DNA from: Archaeoglobus sp.
GTDB lineage: Archaea > Halobacteriota > Archaeoglobi > Archaeoglobales > Archaeoglobaceae
Direction: 5' to 3'
Length of the DNA stretch: 64,000 nt
NCBI RefSeq assembly: GCF_017656475.1
Contig: NZ_JACDNT010000003.1
Span: 26,961-90,960 of the forward strand
Part shown: positions 1-6,440 of the stretch, one piece after another
How the letters are laid out: every line of letters begins with the position of its first letter
Numbering within the stretch: the first letter of the stretch is position 1
Position numbers and translations under genes: made by a program
The notes under the pieces: model-generated
What the model was told of the DNA's origin: nothing
Database searches by the model: none
Seen by the model: only the letters and a program-made list of their open reading frames with translations

Positions 1-404
1 TCGTGGATGAAGGGGTGATTTATGCTGTTGAGTACGCAGCCAAGCCCTTTGAAAAGCTTTTAGAGCTTGCCAGGGAAAGGGACAACATAATCCCCCTTCT
101 ATTCGATGCATCAAAGCCCTGGAAGTACAGCGGAATAGTTGAGAAGGTCGACCTCATCTATCAAGATATTGCCCAGAAAAACCAGATTGAAATACTGGAG
201 AGCAATGCTGAGTTCTTCCTCGAAAAGGGTGGTGAGATAGTTATAATGGTCAAGGCGAGGAGCGTAGACTCCACTGCTGAGCCTGAAGAGGTTTTTGAGT
301 CGGTTCTGAGAAAAATGGGTGAGAGGTTTAAAATCGTCAACCATGGAAGCTTGATGCCCTACCATAAGGATCACATATTCGTCCACGCTTACAAATCCGA
401 GTAA
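1..404 (+). CDS. flpA: Fibrillarin-like rRNA/tRNA 2'-O-methyltransferase, C-terminal part (cut by window edge)
   Basis: This is the last 133 codons of archaeal fibrillarin, the methyltransferase of C/D box sRNPs that, with Nop5 and L7Ae, methylates ribose 2'-OH on rRNA and tRNA. The reading frame is open at base 1 and the true start lies upstream. Visible family features are the motif DEGVIYAVEYA at the left edge (a conserved strand of the SAM fold), the LLFDASKPWKY segment, DLIYQDIAQ with the catalytic-region Asp, GGEIVIMVKARSVD containing the conserved Lys, and a C-terminal HKDHIFVHA strand. The stop at 402-404 is followed 37 bases later by the oadG-like gene, which has its own ribosome binding site. 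Assignment is secure; length cannot be judged. Confidence 0.95.
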   Translation, partial: VDEGVIYAVEYAAKPFEKLLELARERDNIIPLLFDASKPWKYSGIVEKVDLIYQDIAQKNQIEILESNAEFFLEKGGEIVIMVKARSVDSTAEPEEVFESVLRKMGERFKIVNHGSLMPYHKDHIFVHAYKSE

Positions 405-441
405 ACCAAAACTTTTTAATCATAAGGTTTAGGGAGGATGG

Positions 442-738
442 ATGATAGATCTGGCCTTAATGCTCACAGTGGAGGGAATGAGCGTTGTATTTCTCGTTCT
501 ATCTGTTTTGGCGCTATTTATGTGGATTATGGGAAAGCTGGCAGGAAGGGGAGAGGTTAAGGAGAAAATTGAAGTAAAACCAGTCTCCGAGTTGAAGGAG
601 GCAGGGTTTAGCGATAAGGAGATTTTTGCAATCGTTGCCGCACTGATGAGGCATGAAGGGGTGCAGGTTGTGGATGTTAAAGCTCCAAAGAACTGGAAAA
701 AGGTTGCCAGGCTGTATGCAATGAGGTGGGTGGAATGA
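442..738 (+). CDS. oadG: Sodium-pumping decarboxylase gamma subunit (OadG-like)
   Basis: A 98-residue protein with one N-terminal membrane helix (about residues 5-30) followed by a charged linker and a short amphipathic C-terminal part. This is the layout of the gamma chain of oxaloacetate or methylmalonyl-CoA decarboxylase sodium pumps, which holds the alpha and beta subunits together at the membrane. The start ATG is chosen because AGGGAGG lies 5 bases upstream (431-437). The stop overlaps the next start as ATGA, and biotin carrier and beta-subunit genes follow, which supports the call more than the sequence alone does. No alpha (carboxyltransferase) gene is in the window. Confidence 0.8.
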   Translation: MIDLALMLTVEGMSVVFLVLSVLALFMWIMGKLAGRGEVKEKIEVKPVSELKEAGFSDKEIFAIVAALMRHEGVQVVDVKAPKNWKKVARLYAMRWVE

Positions 739-1169
739 GGTTTTACAGAATCAGGGTGGACGGAGCGGACTTCAAAGTTGGGGTGGAGAAGCTCAGAGAG
801 GGTGTTTACAGAGTAAAGGTTGGCGAAAAGGAGGCTGAGGTTGTTGTTGAGGACATCTACGAGAGGGTGGAAAGAACAGTGGAAAGAACACAGTTCGAGC
901 CAGTTGCACCTTCTGCTCTGATATCTGAAGTCAGGAATGAGCTGAAGGGAACTGGAGATGCTGTAACGTCGATGCTTCCGGGAGTCGTGCTGAAAGTCCT
1001 TGTTAATCCGGGAGACAGGGTAAAGGCTGGAGATCCGGTTGTGATAATCGAGTCGATGAAGATGGAAAATGAAATCGTAAGCCCCGTTGATGGTGTTGTG
1101 GCCGAAATCACGGTGAAGGAGGGGCAGAGGATAGAAGCGGGAGATGTTGTGGCAATCATTCAGCGGTGA
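735..1169 (+). CDS. Biotin carboxyl carrier protein of a decarboxylase/carboxylase
   Basis: 144 residues from the ATG at 735, which overlaps the preceding stop (ATGA) and has GGTGG just upstream; an in-frame GTG at 726 would add three residues and is less likely. Residues 77-144 form a biotinyl domain with the acceptor motif ESMKMEN, so Lys109 should carry biotin. The first 45 residues form a small beta-rich region like that seen in archaeal pyruvate carboxylase and oxaloacetate decarboxylase carriers. The linker between them (about 46-76) is not rich in Pro/Ala. The protein would move CO2 between a carboxyltransferase encoded elsewhere and the beta subunit encoded next door. Confidence 0.93.
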   Translation: MRFYRIRVDGADFKVGVEKLREGVYRVKVGEKEAEVVVEDIYERVERTVERTQFEPVAPSALISEVRNELKGTGDAVTSMLPGVVLKVLVNPGDRVKAGDPVVIIESMKMENEIVSPVDGVVAEITVKEGQRIEAGDVVAIIQR

Positions 1170-1173
1170 GCTG

Positions 1174-2238
1174 ATGCTCGGAAGCCTTGTGATGATAGGT
1201 GCTGGATTGGTTTTGATTTATTTAGGGATAGCCAAGAAAATGGAACCCCTCCTCCTCGTCCCGATCGGGATAGGGGCAATTCTAGTCAACATTCCCTGTG
1301 CGGGGCTGGCTGAGGAGGGAAGCATTTTCGACCTCTTCCTGAAGTACCTCATCCACACTGAAATAGTCCCCCTGCTAATATTCCTCGGTTTGGGAGCTTT
1401 AACGGACTTCTCGCCTTTACTCGCAAATCCGAAAACGTTCTTGCTGGGCGCTGCAGCCCAGATTGGCATTTTTGCAGCCCTGATTGCCGCCCTATTTCTC
1501 GGCTTCACCCCGCAGGAGGCTGCATCAATAGGCATAATCGGCGGCGCTGACGGCCCGACGACGATTTACACAACAACGATCCTCGCCCCACACCTGCTCG
1601 CAGCTACAGCTGTTGCAGCCTACAGCTACATGTCTCTCGTCCCGATTATCCAGCCGCCCATCATCAAAGCACTCACGACGAGCAGGGAGAGAAAGATAAA
1701 GATGAAGCAGCTCAGAGTGGTGTCAAAGAGGGAGAAAATAATCTTTCCGATTGCAACAATAATCATTTCCGGTTTCCTCGCCCCTAAAGCTCTCCCCCTT
1801 GTGGGAATGCTCATGACGGGCAACCTGTTCAGAGAGAGCGGTGTCACCGACAGGCTGGCGAAGGGGGCGAGTGAGGAGCTGATGAACATAATGACGATAA
1901 TTCTCGGCCTCTCCGTTGGAAGCACGATGAGGGCAGAGAGTTTCCTCACTCAGAAAACACTTCTTGTCTTAGCTCTTGGAGTTGTTGCCTTTGCCGCAGC
2001 AACTGCAGGAGGTGTGCTGCTTGCCAAGCTGATGAACCTGTTTCTTGAGGAGAAGATCAACCCAATGATTGGTGCTGCAGGAGTTTCAGCTGTTCCAATG
2101 TCAGCAAGAGTCGTGCAGAGGCTCGCAGTCGAGGAGGATCCTTCAAACCACATTCTCATGCATGCGATGGGGCCGAACGTGGCTGGGGTTATCGGATCTG
2201 CGGTTGCTGCAGGAGTGCTGATTCAGCTTCTTGGCTGA
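1174..2238 (+). CDS. oadB: Sodium-pumping decarboxylase beta subunit (OadB)
   Basis: Polytopic membrane protein of 354 residues that decarboxylates carboxybiotin and exports Na+. Family hallmarks are present: the [10 protein letters not shown] motif at about residues 123-132 (Asp126 is the counterpart of the essential Asp203 of Klebsiella OadB), a [16 protein letters not shown] segment, and the C-terminal [19 protein letters not shown] stretch. The start at 1174 is preferred because GGTGAG (1165-1170) precedes it; an upstream ATG at 1144 would overlap the carrier gene by 26 bases. With the gamma and carrier genes it forms a gamma-carrier-beta operon. Substrate specificity (oxaloacetate or a short acyl-CoA) depends on the missing alpha subunit. 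Confidence 0.95.
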   Translation: MLGSLVMIGAGLVLIYLGIAKKMEPLLLVPIGIGAILVNIPCAGLAEEGSIFDLFLKYLIHTEIVPLLIFLGLGALTDFSPLLANPKTFLLGAAAQIGIFAALIAALFLGFTPQEAASIGIIGGADGPTTIYTTTILAPHLLAATAVAAYSYMSLVPIIQPPIIKALTTSRERKIKMKQLRVVSKREKIIFPIATIIISGFLAPKALPLVGMLMTGNLFRESGVTDRLAKGASEELMNIMTIILGLSVGSTMRAESFLTQKTLLVLALGVVAFAAATAGGVLLAKLMNLFLEEKINPMIGAAGVSAVPMSARVVQRLAVEEDPSNHILMHAMGPNVAGVIGSAVAAGVLIQLLG

Positions 2239-2351
2239 GCCTGAATCAGAATAAAAAGCTTTAGAGAAAAAGATTTTATAAATATTTGATTCTTTTATTT
2301 ATTCACGAATTTCGAAATATTATGATGATAACAATAATAGAAACAGAAATC

Positions 2352-2358
2352 TATAAAT
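2352..2358 (+). promoter_or_regulatory. Probable TATA box of the small winged-helix gene at 2381
   Basis: TATAAAT centred about 26 bases before the ATG at 2381, so the transcript would be leaderless or nearly so. The surrounding 2239-2380 region is very AT-rich and holds no other gene that I can support. A second similar box (TTTATAAATA near 2275) lies further upstream and could start a longer transcript. Confidence 0.5.
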
Positions 2359-2380
2359 AATTTGTAAATTTAATGTGGTT

Positions 2381-2632
2381 ATGGGAGAGAAAAGGTCGCG
2401 TTTCGAGATTTTCGTTGCCATTTTGAAAGTGACAGGCAGCGGGGCAAATATGACCAGGATAGTTTACGGTGCGAACATAAACTTCAAAATGGCTCAAAAT
2501 TACATTGAATACCTTCTCGATAAAGATTTTCTTGTGTTAACCTCAGAAAACGGGAAAAAGATATACAGCACCACTGAGAAGGGGAGAGATTTTGTAAAAA
2601 AATACGGTGAACTGGAAGTGTTAGCTGAGTAA
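2381..2632 (+). CDS. Small winged-helix DNA-binding protein
   Basis: 83 residues from ATG 2381 (a GTG at 2375 in frame is the alternative). The chain reads as a single archaeal winged helix-turn-helix: helix 1 with EIFVAILKV, the recognition region MTRIVYGANINFKMAQNYIEYLL, a wing with VLTSENGKKIYSTTEKG, and a final helix GRDFVKKYGEL. This pattern is common to small ArnR1/PadR-like archaeal regulators. It sits directly before a second, even smaller winged-helix gene and the secreted-fibre operon, so it is a candidate regulator of that operon; this last point is inference from position only. Confidence 0.75.
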   Translation: MGEKRSRFEIFVAILKVTGSGANMTRIVYGANINFKMAQNYIEYLLDKDFLVLTSENGKKIYSTTEKGRDFVKKYGELEVLAE

Positions 2633-2670
2633 ACCTCAGAGCATAAGTTCAGTAGCTATACTTCGAATTC

Positions 2671-2678
2671 TTTAAATA
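2671..2678 (+). promoter_or_regulatory. Probable TATA box for the 58-residue gene
   Basis: TTTAAATA about 27 bases before the ATG at 2701. The spacing is what archaeal TBP/TFB promoters show for leaderless messages, and it supports the reality of the very short gene that follows. Confidence 0.45.
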
Positions 2679-2700
2679 TTCTTGCCACACAATTCAAACC

Positions 2701-2877
2701 ATGTTAAAAAATATTGACAAAATCCTGGAAATGATAAAAGACAAAAGGCTGCCAAAAGAAAAGTTATCGCGAAAAGAACTCAATATTTTGCTTGAACTCG
2801 GATTGGTAGAAATAAAAGACGGAGAAATCGTGATTACTGAGTGGGGAGATAAGTTTCTGAACCTTCCTACTGAGTAA
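2701..2877 (+). CDS. Very small winged-helix-like protein (58 residues)
   Basis: An open frame of 58 codons from ATG 2701 to TAA 2877. The product is charged and helical at first ([21 protein letters not shown]) and then has a helix-loop-strand pattern, [27 protein letters not shown], like the recognition helix and wing of a minimal winged-helix domain. Its end resembles the end of the upstream regulator (T..G..F pattern). It has a well placed TATA box and lies alone between two promoters. Function is unknown; it may be a repressor or a co-factor of the upstream regulator acting on the operon that starts at 2991. Confidence 0.55.
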   Translation: MLKNIDKILEMIKDKRLPKEKLSRKELNILLELGLVEIKDGEIVITEWGDKFLNLPTE

Positions 2878-2926
2878 TCTTACTGAAAATCCTTTCTAAT
2901 TTTGGCTTCTGATTTTATTTTCAAAT

Positions 2927-2938
2927 ATTATATATAAC
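2927..2938 (+). promoter_or_regulatory. Promoter (TATA box) of the secreted-fibre operon
   Basis: ATTATATATAAC, with transcription expected about 25 bases later near 2958. Because the first ATG is at 2991, the mRNA should have a leader of roughly 30 bases, unlike the leaderless regulators upstream. The leader carries a clear GAGGTGA ribosome binding site at 2980-2986. Confidence 0.55.
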
Positions 2939-2958
2939 ATTTTGAACAACATATCTTA

Positions 2959-2973
2959 TCGGCTGAATGCCGA
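2959..2973 (+). other. Small hairpin in the 5' leader of the fibre operon
   Basis: TCGGC-TGAAT-GCCGA forms a perfect 5-base-pair stem with a 5-base loop. It lies at the predicted 5' end of the transcript, 7 bases before the ribosome binding site. It might stabilise the message or be a protein-binding site on DNA; with so short a stem it may also be chance. Confidence 0.3.
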
Positions 2974-2990
2974 GAAAGTGAGGTGAAAAA

Positions 2991-3581
2991 ATGAGAAAAA
3001 TGCCATTGGGTATATTGGGAGCAATGGTGGCTCTGAGCCTTGTCATTGGTGTAAGCGCTACCTTTAGTGACTACAACGCAGATAGAAGCATCCACTGGAA
3101 CATAACAACTGACGATACGGAGCTGATAGACCTGAAACCTATTCAGCCCTATGCTTATATCGCTGACAACGGAGAGCTTGTAGTTGACTTCTCGCCCAAC
3201 AACCCGAATTATCCGGGTTACGGCGATGGAATTAGCCCGGCAAGCGAGTACAACTTCAACGAGGTTTTTGCAGTGAGCAACCATCTCTGGGAAAACATGC
3301 CAATAGTTGTGAGAATTACATCATCCAACACGCACGTTGAATTCTACTCACACGAGGGTGGAGTTTATGCGGTGGATGGTGGTGCAGCAGCAACAGCTTC
3401 AGACAGTGCCAGGGATGATGTGTGCTTCGTTCTTGGGCCAAACTCAGAGAAGAAGATTGGAATGGACCTCAGCGCTAACGGAGACAGTCCGGGAGATGTG
3501 TGGGATTTGACAATGACAGTGAAGGCCTACAGGCTTGGAACAGAGCCTGCTGAGCTGAGTAACTGTGGACAGGTGATATAA
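2991..3581 (+). CDS. Secreted DUF1102/TasA-like fibre subunit candidate, paralogue 1
   Basis: 196 residues with a signal peptide (hydrophobic to about residue 23, ending GVSA) that suits signal peptidase I, not class III pilin processing. The mature chain begins TFSDYNADRSIHWNI and is beta-rich, as in the archaeal DUF1102 family, which I associate with the TasA/camelysin type fold. Residues 70-80 are NNPNYPGYGDG, a motif repeated in the next two genes. There are exactly two cysteines, one in DVCFVLG and one near the end in SNCGQ, probably a disulfide. Stop and next start overlap (TAATG). It is probably a major subunit of an extracellular fibre or surface layer component; that role is inferred. 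Confidence 0.7.
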   Translation: MRKMPLGILGAMVALSLVIGVSATFSDYNADRSIHWNITTDDTELIDLKPIQPYAYIADNGELVVDFSPNNPNYPGYGDGISPASEYNFNEVFAVSNHLWENMPIVVRITSSNTHVEFYSHEGGVYAVDGGAAATASDSARDDVCFVLGPNSEKKIGMDLSANGDSPGDVWDLTMTVKAYRLGTEPAELSNCGQVI

Positions 3582-4111
3582 TGAAAAAGTTAGCAGGTCT
3601 TCTGCTTCTGATTGTTGGCTTAACGCTGACGATAGGGGCGGGAGCAAACTTTAGGTATTACGAAGCTGAAAGGAGCATAACCGTGAACATTACGTCAGAT
3701 GACAACGAGTTCATCGATCTAACTCCATTGCAACCCTATGCCTACCTGAATAATGGAAAGTTGACCATTGAGATGTCACCCAACAACCCGAATTATCCGG
3801 GTTATGGTGACGGAATGAGCGTCAACACAATATACGTGTTTGAAGAGATGTTCAACGTAAGCAACGAGCTTTGGGAGAATGAAAATGGTGATTTCCCGGT
3901 TTGCGTGCAGATATCGATAAGTGATGGTGTTGAAGTCTTTGCCGGGGACTACGACAACCCAATTAGTGGTCCAGGAACGCAATTGCAGTTTACCGTGTAC
4001 CATGACGAGCCAGTTCCAGTTGGATTCGTATTCAACAACACCGACAAAGAAATGGGCGCACAACATGTTCAGATGAGTATTGTTGCCGTAGCAGGAGCTT
4101 GCGGTGAGTAA
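3581..4111 (+). CDS. Secreted DUF1102/TasA-like fibre subunit candidate, paralogue 2
   Basis: 176 residues, closely related to the preceding protein: signal peptide ending GAGA, mature start NFRYYEAERSITVNITSDD (compare TFSDYNADRSIHWNITTDD), then IDLTPLQPYAYL and NNPNYPGYGDG at 68-78. It again has two cysteines, in FPVCVQIS and near the C-terminus in GACGE. The chain is predicted to be almost all beta strands. The start codon shares its A with the previous stop, so translation is coupled. A hairpin followed by a T-run overlaps its stop codon (4094-4134), which may reduce transcription of the genes beyond. Confidence 0.7.
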   Translation: MKKLAGLLLLIVGLTLTIGAGANFRYYEAERSITVNITSDDNEFIDLTPLQPYAYLNNGKLTIEMSPNNPNYPGYGDGMSVNTIYVFEEMFNVSNELWENENGDFPVCVQISISDGVEVFAGDYDNPISGPGTQLQFTVYHDEPVPVGFVFNNTDKEMGAQHVQMSIVAVAGACGE

Positions 4112-4134
4112 GCTCCCAACTTTAATTTTTTTAT
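4094..4134 (+). terminator. Terminator-like hairpin with T-run inside the fibre operon
   Basis: GGAGCTT (4094-4100) and AAGCTCC (4110-4116) pair perfectly over 7 bases with a 9-base loop, and the stem is followed within 5 bases by a T-rich stretch (TTTAATTTTTTT, 4121-4132). The right arm overlaps the stop codon of the second subunit gene. No new TATA box is evident before the gene at 4146, so this could be a partial terminator that lets less message reach the third subunit, signal peptidase and accessory genes. Confidence 0.5.
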
Positions 4135-4145
4135 GAGGAAAGCAA

Positions 4146-4604
4146 ATGAAAAAAATCATAATTGCGATAATATTACTTCTCATAGCTCTCGGATTGAGAG
4201 CTCCAGCCATATCTGTCATGGCTGCAGATACCATTAGTGGAATTTTGCTTTACTCTACCTCACCCTACGCAAATAACGAGAACAACCTGACGATAGATAT
4301 TACCGAAAACAACCCGAACTATCCGGGCTATGGCAATGGCCTGAGTCCGGGGTCAGTTTACAGATTTGATGACCTTTTAACCATAGAAAACAGCAACAGC
4401 TTTCCGGTTTGCGTTGAACTCGAGTCTCAGAGTGATCTGGTAAAATTTTACACTGACGGAGACTCTTTGCCAGCAATCAGCTTCACACTCGCTGTGAATG
4501 AAAGCATGTCTGTGGGTGTGGAGTTCAACGCAGCAGAGCTTGGACTGATGGAGGAGTATTACAGCATTCAGATACTGGAAGGCGGTTGCAATGAAACTGT
4601 CTGA
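4146..4604 (+). CDS. Secreted DUF1102/TasA-like protein, paralogue 3
   Basis: 152 residues with a long hydrophobic leader (about 1-26, SVMAAD as likely cleavage region). It lacks the F-x-x-Y-x-A-x-R start of its two upstream relatives but keeps ENNPNYPGYGNG (motif at 55-65), the FPVCVELES strand and a C-terminal cysteine in EGGCNET, so again two cysteines. It is shorter and more divergent and may be a minor, capping or anchoring subunit. Its last 14 bases overlap the start of the signal peptidase gene, which implies coupled translation. GAGGAAAGCAA before the ATG is a plausible ribosome binding site. Confidence 0.65.
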   Translation: MKKIIIAIILLLIALGLRAPAISVMAADTISGILLYSTSPYANNENNLTIDITENNPNYPGYGNGLSPGSVYRFDDLLTIENSNSFPVCVELESQSDLVKFYTDGDSLPAISFTLAVNESMSVGVEFNAAELGLMEEYYSIQILEGGCNETV

Positions 4605-5613
4605 TATTCTCCTGCTCGTTTTACTGGCGTTCCTGCTGGCATCAACAGCAGGATTCGTGCTTAACAGGCCAGTTCTGCTGTCTTACGTAACTTCAGACAG
4701 CATGACTCCAACTTTAAACAGAGGTGACCTTTTCCTCATAAATCCACTTGCAGAAGCAAAGCCGGACGACATAGTCGTTTTCAACCTGAACGGTCACTGG
4801 ACAGTTCACAGAGTTGTGGCGGAGACTGATGGAGGTTACATTACCAAAGGTGACCACAATATTGCCACAGACCAGCAGGGAGGTACGAACACGGTCAAAA
4901 GGGAGAGCGTTGCTGGAGTAGTTCCAATAATCTTTGGCACTCCACTAAAAGTTCCAGAAGTTGGAAACTATATCCAGAAACTTTCTGGAACAACGATAAA
5001 CATATTGTTGGCAGTTTTCATGATAATAGGCGGAGCGACGCTGTTAACAGGGAGGGGAGAAGAAAGGAAAAAGGAAAAGAAGGTTTACAGGCTGAGATAC
5101 GAGACTCTCTATGTTGCAGTCTCAACAGTGTCGATTGCCATGCTTCTTCTCTCCATACTGGCCACATGGGGGACTGCTGGTTTCAGCTATGCCTCAACCT
5201 TAGCAGGTGGTCAGAGGGAGGGATGGTATCTGCCCGATTCGGAGTTTGATAAGCAGATTGAGATAAAGAACAACGCCCTATTCCCGCTCATTTACGTTTT
5301 CAGTTTAGAAAGTGATAGGGCTGAATTGCAGGAATCAAGCAAAATTCTCTCAGCAGGGGAGAAGGCAGAATTGAACGTTCACGTTAAAGTTCCTTCAGAA
5401 ACGAGAATTTATTATGACGAAATAGTGGTTCAGGCTTATCCGCTAATTCTTCCGTCGGAGATCATAATCAGAATGCACAGTTTAAGTCCTCTCCTACCGC
5501 TTGCAGCCTTCGCAATGGAGTTTGCGGTGGTTTTGAGTGTAATCTACTACGCAACAAATGCGGGAGAGGAGGAGGTTATAAGATTGAATAAAAGAAGGAG
5601 GTTGAAATTATGA
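4591..5613 (+). CDS. Signal peptidase I (ER/SipW type) with an extra C-terminal membrane and extracellular part
   Basis: 340 residues. The first 110 are a signal peptidase of the S26B type used by archaea, the ER and Bacillus SipW: membrane helix 4-24, box B TSDSMTPTL with nucleophile Ser37, VHRV with His73 where bacterial enzymes have Lys, and TKGDHNIATD with the conserved Asp residues. After a second membrane helix (about 133-153) come a basic loop, a third helix (about 172-193), roughly 100 residues of beta-type extracellular sequence and a last helix (about 298-320). Typical archaeal enzymes stop near 150-200 residues, so the second half is an addition. Being embedded among secreted subunits, it is probably their dedicated processing enzyme. 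Confidence 0.88.
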   Translation: MKLSDILLLVLLAFLLASTAGFVLNRPVLLSYVTSDSMTPTLNRGDLFLINPLAEAKPDDIVVFNLNGHWTVHRVVAETDGGYITKGDHNIATDQQGGTNTVKRESVAGVVPIIFGTPLKVPEVGNYIQKLSGTTINILLAVFMIIGGATLLTGRGEERKKEKKVYRLRYETLYVAVSTVSIAMLLLSILATWGTAGFSYASTLAGGQREGWYLPDSEFDKQIEIKNNALFPLIYVFSLESDRAELQESSKILSAGEKAELNVHVKVPSETRIYYDEIVVQAYPLILPSEIIIRMHSLSPLLPLAAFAMEFAVVLSVIYYATNAGEEEVIRLNKRRRLKL

Positions 5614-6440
5614 AAAAGTTAATATTAATTCTTGCAGCTACTCTCGTGCTCGTTCTGGGGGCGAGCGGGAACTTCAGAGAGTATTATGGAGCGAGGGGTG
5701 TTGCCGTCAGCATCGCGGACAACAACAGCTCTTACATAGCATTTGAATGTCCGGAAATAACGCTCTACTTGCAGAGCGGAGAAAGCTCAGGTGTAATTTC
5801 AGTTAGAAACAACCTTGGAGAGGACGCTGAGCTGTATTTCTCCACACCTGATGACATTTTAACATTCACCAATCCAACGTTTCTGTATGCAGGTGAGGAG
5901 AAGCTTGTTCAGGCTGAGTTCACAGGAGATCAGGGTGAATACACAATCCCGATAGATATCGAAGCGTTCTGGGCAAACGGCTCAGCCAGAATCCCTGCGT
6001 GCAGCGTTAAGGTTGTTGATCCGCTGGTAAAAATAAGCAAGATACTTTTCGAAGGGGACACAGAAGTTCCGCTGTTTGAGAGAGAGGTCTGGACGTTCAG
6101 AATTCTTGTTGAAAGTAAAATCGGGGGTAATTATACAATCCTTGACACAATCCCGGCAGAATTCGAGGTTCTGAGTATAACTTCATCCAGTGGCAGTCAC
6201 ACAGAGCATCATCCTGGAGTGGGAAGAAGCGGTGTGACTAAAATAGTATGGGAAGTCCACGTTGAAGGGTCAGAATTTATGGACGTTACGGTTGCAACGA
6301 AGCTCAACCCTGCAGGGAAGCAGGAGTTCACGAGTCCGGGAAGTTACAATCTTAACGATGGTGCGGAAATAAAGGGGCTTGGAATAGTCAGCAATCCCAT
6401 CATCGTTAATGCAGTGAGAGGTGTTAATAATGGAGAGTAA
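5610..6440 (+). CDS. Secreted protein with TasA-like N-terminus and added C-terminal domain, paralogue 4
   Basis: 276 residues, start overlapping the peptidase stop (ATGA), with AAGGAGGT upstream. Signal peptide ends about GASG; the mature start NFREYYGARGVAVSI matches the F-x-x-Y-x-A-x-R pattern of paralogues 1 and 2. Residues about 20-135 are the related beta domain and contain both cysteines (FECPE and PACSV). From about 140 a second beta domain follows (VKISKILFEGDTEVPL, then YTILDTIPAEFEVLSI), resembling DUF11/Ig-like repeats of archaeal surface proteins. It could be an adaptor or tip of the proposed fibre. No C-terminal membrane anchor is seen. Confidence 0.6.
   Translation: MKKLILILAATLVLVLGASGNFREYYGARGVAVSIADNNSSYIAFECPEITLYLQSGESSGVISVRNNLGEDAELYFSTPDDILTFTNPTFLYAGEEKLVQAEFTGDQGEYTIPIDIEAFWANGSARIPACSVKVVDPLVKISKILFEGDTEVPLFEREVWTFRILVESKIGGNYTILDTIPAEFEVLSITSSSGSHTEHHPGVGRSGVTKIVWEVHVEGSEFMDVTVATKLNPAGKQEFTSPGSYNLNDGAEIKGLGIVSNPIIVNAVRGVNNGE

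Noticed and set aside
4308..4340. CRISPR-like or mobile repeat suggested by the recurring AACCCGAA[TC]TATCCGGG[TC] sequence at 3198, 3782 and 4308
   Set aside because: The three copies are in frame within homologous genes and encode the same conserved peptide motif; spacing is gene length, so they are paralogy, not an array.
2991..4604. Class III (type IV) pilins for the three secreted paralogues
   Set aside because: There is no charged prepilin-type cleavage site before the hydrophobic segment and no conserved N-terminal helix after it; the signals are of the signal peptidase I type.
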